Below are positions 25,647-32,698 of a stretch of DNA of 63,569 nt, piece by piece (the stretch's first letter is position 1; every line of letters begins with the position of its first letter). The notes under the pieces were generated by a model, which was given only the letters and a program-made list of their open reading frames with translations, ran no database searches and was not told where the DNA came from. This DNA comes from DSBN01 sp041686355. GTDB lineage: Bacteria > Spirochaetota > Spirochaetia > DSM-16054 > Sediminispirochaetaceae. Made by a program: the position numbers and the translations under genes. The stretch is from contig JAWLDZ010000008.1 in NCBI GenBank assembly GCA_041686355.1, positions 1-63,569 on the forward strand. Reading direction: 5' to 3'.

Positions 25647-26606
25647 ATGAATACACATATTTCCCAAACAGAAATACATACGGTTCTTACACAGAATCTT
25701 CAAGAGTGGAAGTCTTTGATACAATCTCGCAGCCGCCCACTTACCCCCTTTTCTACCGAGACCGCTCCGCGACTCTCCCCCATCACGAATATAAAGGCGG
25801 TAGTATATGATATTTACGGGACTCTGCTTATCTCCGGCAGCGGAGAAGTAGGCAGCCTCACTAATGATAAAAATTATGGAGAGCTGAATTTCTTCAATGC
25901 CTTTCAACGGGCGGGAATTATCCCCTCCCTCTCACCGGCGGTCTTCAATGGTATTTGTTCAAAACTATATAAAGAGGCTATCCAAAATCGACACCGAGAA
26001 CTAAAAGCCCAGGGGATCGATTACCCTGAAGTGGATATTCTCGAAATTTGGCAATCGGTGATGAAATCCCTTTACCATGATAAAACTATTTCTCATTCCC
26101 TCTCAGCATATAATATCATCTTAATTGCATTGGAATATGAGCTATCGGCCAATCCAACATGGCCAATGACCAATGCCTGTTCAACCCTGGCAACACTTTT
26201 TAGGCATAACTACATAATGGGAATTGTTTCGAACGCCCAATTTTATACCCCCCTTATCCTAGATTCTTTATGTGAACCATCTTTAGCAAGTCTTGGGATT
26301 GCAGAAGAAGCTAGAGTGTGGTCGTATAAACTGGGCTATGCCAAGCCGTCTACCCGACTGTTTACATCCTTGCTTGAACATTTCGATTACAGCTTCGGTA
26401 TACAGCCGGTGGAAATACTGTATGTCGGCAACGATATGCTGAATGATATTTACACTGCATCCGCGGTTGGCTGCCGAACAGCTTTATTTGCCGGCGATCA
26501 AAGATCGCTCCGTGTACGAAGAGAAAATTCTCTTGTACAATCACTGCAGGCTGACGCTATAATTACTGATATAGCACAGTTGCCTCAGATTCTTGGTTTG
26601 AATTGA
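25647..26606 (+). CDS. HAD-superfamily hydrolase with a DxYGT nucleophile motif
   Basis: The 319-residue protein has HAD motif I (VVYDIYGTLL, about residue 52), motif II (IVSNAQ), the motif III Lys (YAKPSTRLF) and motif IV (YVGNDMLNDIYTA). The helical cap lies between motifs I and II. The residue two after the nucleophilic Asp is Tyr rather than Asp. That is seen in haloacid-dehalogenase-like members, whereas phosphatases usually need the second Asp, so phosphatase activity should not be assumed. The ATG at 25647 is used because sequence upstream reads into non-coding DNA; a GTG two codons earlier is possible. Confidence 0.8.
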   Translation: MNTHISQTEIHTVLTQNLQEWKSLIQSRSRPLTPFSTETAPRLSPITNIKAVVYDIYGTLLISGSGEVGSLTNDKNYGELNFFNAFQRAGIIPSLSPAVFNGICSKLYKEAIQNRHRELKAQGIDYPEVDILEIWQSVMKSLYHDKTISHSLSAYNIILIALEYELSANPTWPMTNACSTLATLFRHNYIMGIVSNAQFYTPLILDSLCEPSLASLGIAEEARVWSYKLGYAKPSTRLFTSLLEHFDYSFGIQPVEILYVGNDMLNDIYTASAVGCRTALFAGDQRSLRVRRENSLVQSLQADAIITDIAQLPQILGLN

Positions 26607-26629
26607 ATATTGTTAAGGAGTAGACTCCA

Positions 26630-27499
26630 ATGAAAGTAAAACTGTTTCTCTTTGTTATCCTATTAGTTCTGGTTGGAGGAGCTGCCTTCTACTTTGGGTG
26701 GATACAGTTCCAGTTAGAAGAGCATAGCTATGGGGTTGTCTTCTCAAAGACCAGCGGGTATGAGGAAGAGGTTCTTCGTCCAGGTGAATTCAACTGGAGG
26801 TGGGAGGCTTTAATACCTACCAATATGACTCTCCATGAAATTGAAGTATCTTCTCGCTCAGTTGCTTTAGAAAAGAGCGGCAGCTTACCCTCCGGCAGCG
26901 TCTACGCCCAGGCAGTCGAAGTATCAACCGATTTTGAGTACAGCCTTGTTCTTTCCCTTACCTATTCTCTGCAACCCGAACAGCTTCCACAACTGGTGCA
27001 GGAAGAGGCCCTGACTGCCGACACTCTCGACGACTATCATCGGGAAGCAGAGCAGAGACTAAACTCACTAATCAGCGGTTATATTGAAAACCGGATTAGC
27101 AGCAACCAGGATGTATCCATTGAGGACTTCAAAACCTCCGCTTTTGAAACTGTACTTCTCGAAGAGCTGAGAGAAGAGTTTTCACATTTTAAGATACACT
27201 CTATAGCCCTCACACGATTAGAAATACCGGACATTGAACTCTACCAAGCCGCGCGTTCCTATTATTTCGATATTCTTGAGACACGACGAGAGACGGAAAC
27301 TGCAACTCTTCAGCAGGAGCGGGAATGGATAGTCAGCCAGGAGTCAAAGCTTGAGGTTTTGAAAAAATACGGAGAACTATTCACCGAGTATCCGGGGCTT
27401 ATTCAATATATGGCTCTGCGAGAAAACCGGGATCTCCAACAGCTTTTGCCTGAAATAGATCTTATTCAATCTTCAGGGGACAACGGTTCAGCTGAATAA
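26630..27499 (+). CDS. SPFH/band-7-like membrane-anchored protein
   Basis: One N-terminal membrane helix (residues 4-24) is followed by a region like the start of SPFH domains (GVVFSKTSGYEEEVLRPGEF...), a long helix-rich middle and a C-terminal coiled-coil stretch (about residues 205-260). SPFH proteins typically form membrane-bound oligomeric rings. The similarity here is weak, so this is a structural guess. It starts 23 bp after the HAD gene with AAGGAG before the ATG, and is followed 16 bp later by the HIT gene, so the three are likely co-transcribed. Confidence 0.6.
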   Translation: MKVKLFLFVILLVLVGGAAFYFGWIQFQLEEHSYGVVFSKTSGYEEEVLRPGEFNWRWEALIPTNMTLHEIEVSSRSVALEKSGSLPSGSVYAQAVEVSTDFEYSLVLSLTYSLQPEQLPQLVQEEALTADTLDDYHREAEQRLNSLISGYIENRISSNQDVSIEDFKTSAFETVLLEELREEFSHFKIHSIALTRLEIPDIELYQAARSYYFDILETRRETETATLQQEREWIVSQESKLEVLKKYGELFTEYPGLIQYMALRENRDLQQLLPEIDLIQSSGDNGSAE

Positions 27500-27515
27500 C
27501 AGGAGACTGAATAAC

Positions 27516-28010
27516 TTGGGTGAGTATTTCTTTAATTTCGAAAAAATGGCCTATCTGAAAACCCCTAAACCCAAGGAATGTATTATATGCCTTATAAGTG
27601 AAAAATCGGATGCAGTGCACGATTTAACTGTGTGGGAAAACGAAAACTTCCTAGCCATGGTGAACCTTTATCCTTACAATCCCGGGCACTTACTTATTGC
27701 ACCCAAACGCCATATTACTGACATACGAGCACTCAATCCTTCCGAGGAGCTGCAGCTGCATGCCCTTCAGCGCCGTTTTTTAACAATCCTCGACAAGATA
27801 TATACTCCCAGCGCCTATAATATCGGTTTTAATATGGGTCTGCCCGCCGGAGCAAGTATTGAACACCTGCATCTACACATAATTCCCCGCTACCCGCGTG
27901 AAACCGGAATAGCCGATCTTATTGCGGGTAAACGCGTCCTGGTGGAAAGCCCCTTTGAGACAATGAATAGAATTAAAGAGCTACTTCGTCAAAACCAGTT
28001 TCATCTCTGA
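27516..28010 (+). CDS. HIT-family nucleotide hydrolase/transferase
   Basis: The 164-residue protein carries the histidine-triad active site HLHLHII (about residue 117) and the upstream NLYPYNPGHLLIAPKRH typical of the diadenosine-polyphosphate/AMP branch of the HIT family. CIIC near the N-terminus may bind zinc. A TTG start is proposed, since AGGAG lies 10 bases upstream and the N-terminal YFFNFEKMAYLK segment belongs to the family; an ATG at 27546 would remove part of it. Its 3' end overlaps the convergent gene by 38 bp. Confidence 0.85.
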   Translation: MGEYFFNFEKMAYLKTPKPKECIICLISEKSDAVHDLTVWENENFLAMVNLYPYNPGHLLIAPKRHITDIRALNPSEELQLHALQRRFLTILDKIYTPSAYNIGFNMGLPAGASIEHLHLHIIPRYPRETGIADLIAGKRVLVESPFETMNRIKELLRQNQFHL

Positions 28011-29931
28011 TCTGTTCGAGCTGATTTAAGATTACTTCTAAAAGTAAAATCCTTTCGTTATTCTGTTTCAATACTTCTTTTAGGGCGATTGCCTGTCCTT
28101 GAATGAGATAACGTTTTTCCATGCTTGCCTGAATCTTTGGTTCTCTGTTTTGAAAAAAATCTTGAAACAGCAGTCGAATTCCTCTGACGGCCTCACGCCC
28201 GCGGCTCAAAATTTCTGCTGCCTCACGATCCTTTTTTATCACAATTGACTGATACATACGCTGTTGAATAGGATCAAGGGAATTTTCAAACCTCAATTTT
28301 TGAAATTTCTTGCCTTCATCCTGTTCAGGAGATAAAGAGTCATCAAGTTCGTTTATCTTATACAGCACATCTTCGCAGGTAGAGGAGTGTTTTAACAGCC
28401 TTTCACGGGTAATACGGTCCTGTTCGTTAATCAATCCATCTAAAAGCTGAAGCACCTTTTGGATATTTCCGCGATAAAAAGTGGTTAGAAAATTAAACAG
28501 CACCAATATGCCCTGATAATATCGAAAGGGTGAGATGCCTAATTTTTCATACTCAATTGAAGAATAGATTCGGTAGAAATGAAGAGCCCGCATCTTTACA
28601 CCATGAAACAATTCCCCCCGTTCCTGGGCAAGCGCTTCCCTGCGTACCTCAGCAAGTTTCTCATCGATATCACCGCGAATTGTTAACTTTTTCATGGTTT
28701 TATAAAAGCCCTTTGCATCAATACTGGGCATATACACCAGGAGCCGGTAATAGGGATCTTCTTTTATTGCCCTTACTAACTGCGGGAGTGGAACGGATTT
28801 AAGGAATTTCTTAGCATGTTCTATCACTCTCTCGAGGTCACCAATAAATTTTTGAGCATCCGTATCAACGCTTTCTGTTGTATCAGCTTCGCTTTCTTCC
28901 GGCCGGCCTTGATCCTGCTGTCGCCGAACTTCGTCCTGGTTTTCCTCAACCTCCACTGCAGTAAGGCTTTCAGTTTGATCTTCTTCCACCGGGACAGCTT
29001 CTAAATCATTCGCTTCATTCGCTGCATGCGCTGGGTGTGAAGCGGGAAATAAGATCTCAAAAATATCCTCAACCACCTCTACATTGAAATTACGGGAAAT
29101 TTTAGTTTGGTCGGCGCTATATAAAGCATAATAAAGCTCTTCAATCTCATCTAAAACAGGAAGGGCGGCGGTCTTTTGAAACAGGGGTTGGTATTCCGGA
29201 TCATCCGAACGAATCGTCCCGTGAAACATTCCAAAAAAGCGAGAGTAGGGAAACAAGATCAAGTCACGCAAGTAATACAAGGGGGTAAGTATCTCTTCTA
29301 TGCGCCTGAAATGCAGCTTATTGATACCTTCAATATACGATTCAAGCCGGGCATTGGTTTCCTGTATAATAGAGTCCCGACTGCCGCTGCTGCGATATAG
29401 ATTTACCATTTCCTCTAGTGGCAGTAAATCGTAACAGCTGTTCACCGCTACACCAATCTGTTTTTCAATTAGGTTAAATACGAGTTGATGTAGATTACCG
29501 AAATCACTGCTATCCTTCCACAGTTTTTCAAAGAAGTTTCGCAGCGGAATTGTAGCAACAAACAGTTCAAATACTTTCTCTGCCAAGGGGGGTTTGAATG
29601 TCCGGGTATCAAAGCTTACTATTCCCGGCGCTTTTTGTCGTACAACATGGCGTAATCCTTTAAGTTTGTACTCGAGTACCACCTGTTCAATAGATTTCCC
29701 GCTGAAAATTCGTCTTATCAGTAAAATCAAATAACGAAGAGGCGACATTCTTCTGATTTCCTGACGCAACCTGATTTTAATTTCATCCTGGCTGGTATCG
29801 ACTCGATCCAATTTATTCTGGTCATCCGCTTTATCATGCAGGCTCGTATGAATCTGTTGTAAGAACTGTTTACGCTCTTTTTCGGTAAGTGAGCGAGCAA
29901 GTTTTTCCATTACCCAGTTTTTCTGTTCCAT
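27973..29931 (-). CDS. Large helical protein of unknown function, possibly DUF5312-like
   Basis: The 652-residue protein is soluble-looking, highly charged and mostly helical, with an acidic linker around residues 300-350. It resembles large spirochaete proteins grouped as DUF5312 as far as I can recall, but I cannot confirm that by eye. No catalytic motif is evident. A short hydrophobic run (RYLILLIRRIF, about residue 62) might associate with membrane. It converges with the HIT gene with a 38-bp overlap and is 39 bp downstream of the TPK gene. Confidence 0.65.
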   Translation of the reverse strand: MEQKNWVMEKLARSLTEKERKQFLQQIHTSLHDKADDQNKLDRVDTSQDEIKIRLRQEIRRMSPLRYLILLIRRIFSGKSIEQVVLEYKLKGLRHVVRQKAPGIVSFDTRTFKPPLAEKVFELFVATIPLRNFFEKLWKDSSDFGNLHQLVFNLIEKQIGVAVNSCYDLLPLEEMVNLYRSSGSRDSIIQETNARLESYIEGINKLHFRRIEEILTPLYYLRDLILFPYSRFFGMFHGTIRSDDPEYQPLFQKTAALPVLDEIEELYYALYSADQTKISRNFNVEVVEDIFEILFPASHPAHAANEANDLEAVPVEEDQTESLTAVEVEENQDEVRRQQDQGRPEESEADTTESVDTDAQKFIGDLERVIEHAKKFLKSVPLPQLVRAIKEDPYYRLLVYMPSIDAKGFYKTMKKLTIRGDIDEKLAEVRREALAQERGELFHGVKMRALHFYRIYSSIEYEKLGISPFRYYQGILVLFNFLTTFYRGNIQKVLQLLDGLINEQDRITRERLLKHSSTCEDVLYKINELDDSLSPEQDEGKKFQKLRFENSLDPIQQRMYQSIVIKKDREAAEILSRGREAVRGIRLLFQDFFQNREPKIQASMEKRYLIQGQAIALKEVLKQNNERILLLEVILNQLEQIRDETGFDEVAL

Positions 29932-29970
29932 TCTTTTTGTTTTCCTATTCTTGGGCTAAAACTTTCCGGC

Positions 29971-30588
29971 TTATAGGGGATAGATAAGCAGCAGTCGGCC
30001 GGATTTTGGTACAATGGTTACTTTGTCAGAGGTCACCACATTACTGATACCAACACTCCCCCGTTCCCACTCCAGATGATCAAGCGGCCATTTTAGGCCG
30101 TGGCTTTGCATTTTACACACCTCAGTACCCGCGGGAAACAAGGAGACGGTTTTTCCTTTTAAATCTCGAAACGATTTCAACCGATCAATAGAGATTACCC
30201 CTTCATTTCGAGTGTACCACTCATCAGGCCGAATTTCTCGATCAAAAAGTGCAACTATACCTAAAAGATGGTCTAATCTGCCTCCACCGCCCCCAATCAT
30301 AGTTACAAAATCAATACCCCGTTCCTTGAGAAACTGCAGCCCTAACTCCGTATCGGTCTCGTCCTTTTCGGTAGAAGCAATTAAGAGCTTTTCTGAGGGC
30401 AGTTCCGACAGCGCATGTCTATACTGTGTTGAATCGAGATCACCAACTATATAGTCAAATTTTAGATTATTCTCCCATAAAAAATCGAACCCCGAGTCGG
30501 CGGCCACTACTAAATCAGCATCTTCTATATGTTGTTCTGCTAGATGAGCTGAAGGATGTTCACCACCTAGTACCAGCACTCCCTTCAT
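29971..30588 (-). CDS. thiN: Thiamine pyrophosphokinase
   Basis: The enzyme makes thiamine pyrophosphate from thiamine and ATP. The 205-residue protein has the family motifs DSGFDFL, GDLDS (metal and ATP site, about residue 51), the KDETDTELGL block and GGGGGRLDHLLG. The C-terminal beta-sandwich half is present. No TPP riboswitch is seen upstream. It is divergent from the DUF1015 gene. Confidence 0.9.
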   Translation of the reverse strand: MKGVLVLGGEHPSAHLAEQHIEDADLVVAADSGFDFLWENNLKFDYIVGDLDSTQYRHALSELPSEKLLIASTEKDETDTELGLQFLKERGIDFVTMIGGGGGRLDHLLGIVALFDREIRPDEWYTRNEGVISIDRLKSFRDLKGKTVSLFPAGTEVCKMQSHGLKWPLDHLEWERGSVGISNVVTSDKVTIVPKSGRLLLIYPL

Positions 30589-30627
30589 GAGGCCTCCCTT
30601 CAGTCGCCTGCATTTTTTTACTGCAGG

Positions 30628-30656
30628 TTGTATACGTTTTTATTTTAGTGTATAAA
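30628..30656 (+). promoter_or_regulatory. Candidate promoter of the DUF1015 gene
   Basis: TTGTAT and TATAAA are separated by 17 bp in the 127-bp divergent interval between thiN and the DUF1015 gene. The -10 is 5 of 6 to consensus, while the -35 is weak (3 of 6). The ATG is 60 bases downstream. Confidence 0.45.
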
Positions 30657-30715
30657 TTGCTTACAATCAAACTACAAATAATCAAATATCTGTGCAATTT
30701 GAAAGGAGTAAATGT

Positions 30716-32050
30716 ATGAGTTCTGTAGAAGATAAGTTTACCAAAATAGGAATGATAATTCCTCATATTTTAATGCCCCGAAGGGATGTCGACTTGCACA
30801 AGTGGGCTGTAGTAGCCTGCGATCAGTACACATCTGAACCCGAATATTGGAGTTCAGTAGCCCAGGAAGTCGGTTCCGCCCCTTCTACCTTAAACCTCAT
30901 TTTCCCCGAGGTATATTTAGAAGATGAAGATAAAGACCAGCGCATAGAACGTATCAATTCTGCAATGGAAGAGTATCTTGCTCAGGGTATTTTAGAAGAC
31001 CAAAGCCAAGCCTTTTTTCTAGTGCAGCGCCATACACCGGAAGCCGCCCCCCGTTGGGGCCTTATGGCAGCGTTGGATCTTGAACAGTACGATTTTTCAA
31101 AAGACTCCACCAGTTTAATACGAGCTACCGAAGGTACAATCCTAGATAGAATTCCACCCAGAAAACAAATTCGTAAAAATGCTTCAATTGAGCTTCCCCA
31201 TATTATGGTTTTAATTGACGACCCAGAAAAAACCGTTATTGAACCTTGTACCGCCGATACTTCAACTTTTCAGAAGGTGTATGACTTTGAATTGATGAAA
31301 AACGGCGGTCATATCACCGGATACAAGATAGAGGATGAAGACAATCTGCATCGAATTGCCGATGCCCTGCACAAATTGGCCGACCCCGCCGCCTTCTCAA
31401 AAAAGTATGGAGCCGAAGAGGTGTTGCTGTTTGCTATGGGCGATGGAAATCACTCTCTGGCAACGGCCAAAGCTGTATGGGAAGACGTGAAACAGGAATA
31501 TTCAGGCGATAAAGATGTGATGCAGCATCCCGCACGCTGGGCATTGGTAGAGATTGAGAATATCTACGACAAAGGGCTCGTATTTGAACCAATACACCGA
31601 GTGCTCTTTAATTCCGATTTCAACCAGTTTTCCAGTGAATTAGAGAAAATCGGTTCAGTAGAATTCACTGCGCTCTCCTCCACCGACGAGGTAATGAAAC
31701 GTGTTGCCTCAGATGATACTCAACACATAATCGGGTATGTCGATGCTGAACGGATCGGTGTTTTTACGGTAAAAAACCCCAATTCGACTATAGCTGCAGG
31801 AACGGCCCAGGAAGCGATTGATGCTTTGGTCCAACGAGAGTCTACCAGTGTCGATTACATACATGGACAGGGGGCAACCGAGACCCTGGGACGCAAGGAT
31901 GGGAATATTGGATTATTTCTACCTGCCCTTGATAAATCAGATTTCTTCCGCACTGTAATTCATGATGGTGCGCTTCCCAGAAAGACTTTCTCAATGGGAG
32001 AGGCCAATGAAAAGCGTTACTATGTGGAAGCTCGTAAAATAAAGGAATAG
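30716..32050 (+). CDS. DUF1015-family protein
   Basis: The ~444-residue protein shows the DUF1015 hallmark GDGNHSLATAK (about residue 242) and a C-terminal block with HGQGATETLGRKDGN. The N-terminal region includes PRRDVDLHKWAVVACDQYTS. Members are widespread but not biochemically assigned. AAGGAG at 30703-30708 lies 7 bases upstream of the ATG at 30716 and fixes that start over an earlier in-frame codon. A hairpin terminator follows 8 bases after the stop codon. Confidence 0.85.
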   Translation: MSSVEDKFTKIGMIIPHILMPRRDVDLHKWAVVACDQYTSEPEYWSSVAQEVGSAPSTLNLIFPEVYLEDEDKDQRIERINSAMEEYLAQGILEDQSQAFFLVQRHTPEAAPRWGLMAALDLEQYDFSKDSTSLIRATEGTILDRIPPRKQIRKNASIELPHIMVLIDDPEKTVIEPCTADTSTFQKVYDFELMKNGGHITGYKIEDEDNLHRIADALHKLADPAAFSKKYGAEEVLLFAMGDGNHSLATAKAVWEDVKQEYSGDKDVMQHPARWALVEIENIYDKGLVFEPIHRVLFNSDFNQFSSELEKIGSVEFTALSSTDEVMKRVASDDTQHIIGYVDAERIGVFTVKNPNSTIAAGTAQEAIDALVQRESTSVDYIHGQGATETLGRKDGNIGLFLPALDKSDFFRTVIHDGALPRKTFSMGEANEKRYYVEARKIKE

Positions 32051-32057
32051 CAAAATG

Positions 32058-32087
32058 GGGCTGTTCGAACTTCGGTACGACCAGCCC
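32058..32087. terminator. Hairpin terminator between DUF1015 and FtsB-like genes
   Basis: GGGCTG and CAGCCC arms continue, through one mismatch, into a stem closed by a stable TTCG tetraloop. The element separates two convergent genes and could serve both. On the plus side the T-run (CTTTTTT) lies some 10 bases after the stem, so efficiency is uncertain. Confidence 0.65.
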
Positions 32088-32092
32088 TTACG

Positions 32093-32530
32093 TTATCTTT
32101 TTTGAGAATAGTCCTGTGTACGATAACGGAAGAATACATAGGCTATCCCACCTGTAAAAAGTGCTATTATTCGAAAGACGTACTGATCTACCTTGGTACG
32201 TGAGTATGGTTTGACCAATTCTCCTACCACATAGTAATCTTGTTTCAAATGCATCCCATCAACCTGCAGGTGCTGTTCATCCGGTTTATAATACCCCAGC
32301 TTACGAGCATAAAGAGCAACTTTCTCGCCGCTATATTGGAGGCTTTCCGCTTCTCGGTTGAGTGATGTTTCATTCGCCTCTAGAGCTATTAGATTCTTCT
32401 CCAAGCGCTGCTTATACAGTGACAATTTCTTAAACTCAAGCAATCCCTCATCACCCCACACGTATAACTCAAGTCCATATGTCATAAAAGCGATGTATGC
32501 TGCAATAATCAAAGCGAGTCCTCTTTTCAT
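32093..32530 (-). CDS. FtsB/DivIC-like septum-formation protein
   Basis: The 145-residue protein has a short cytoplasmic N-terminus, one membrane helix (residues 4-26) and a coiled coil (about 33-70). The typical post-coil segment VALYARKLGYYKPDE follows, the family's 'A..LG..k..E' block. Unlike classical FtsB (~100 aa) it carries a second hydrophobic segment near the C-terminus (about 118-134). The family acts in the divisome with FtsL and FtsQ. No partner gene is nearby, so the assignment rests on sequence alone. Confidence 0.75.
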   Translation of the reverse strand: MKRGLALIIAAYIAFMTYGLELYVWGDEGLLEFKKLSLYKQRLEKNLIALEANETSLNREAESLQYSGEKVALYARKLGYYKPDEQHLQVDGMHLKQDYYVVGELVKPYSRTKVDQYVFRIIALFTGGIAYVFFRYRTQDYSQKR

Positions 32531-32596
32531 AGTATGGTTAACGGCGTATCCTTCACTTTTCTTGAGTAAGAGTTACAGCATTAATAAAGCTTGTTA

Positions 32597-32625
32597 TTTA
32601 CATATCTTTTTGATACTCTTATTAT
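32597..32625 (+). promoter_or_regulatory. Strong sigma-70-type promoter of the acidic protein-maf operon
   Basis: TTTACA and TATTAT, each 5 of 6 to consensus, are separated by 17 bp in the 168-bp divergent interval. The start codon of the acidic protein is 74 bases downstream, with AGGAG at 32688-32692. It probably drives the whole 32699-39433 stretch, where gene gaps are at most 21 bp. Confidence 0.6.
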
Positions 32626-32698
32626 AAAAGAAGAGGTTAAATCACCAAGGTTCTTTACCGATAATTAACTATCGTGATGTTGAGTGTAGGAGAGCAAT

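Noticed and set aside
30589..30715. TPP riboswitch near thiN
   Set aside because: No thi-box (CTGAGA ... ACC) pattern was seen on either strand of the thiN-DUF1015 interval.
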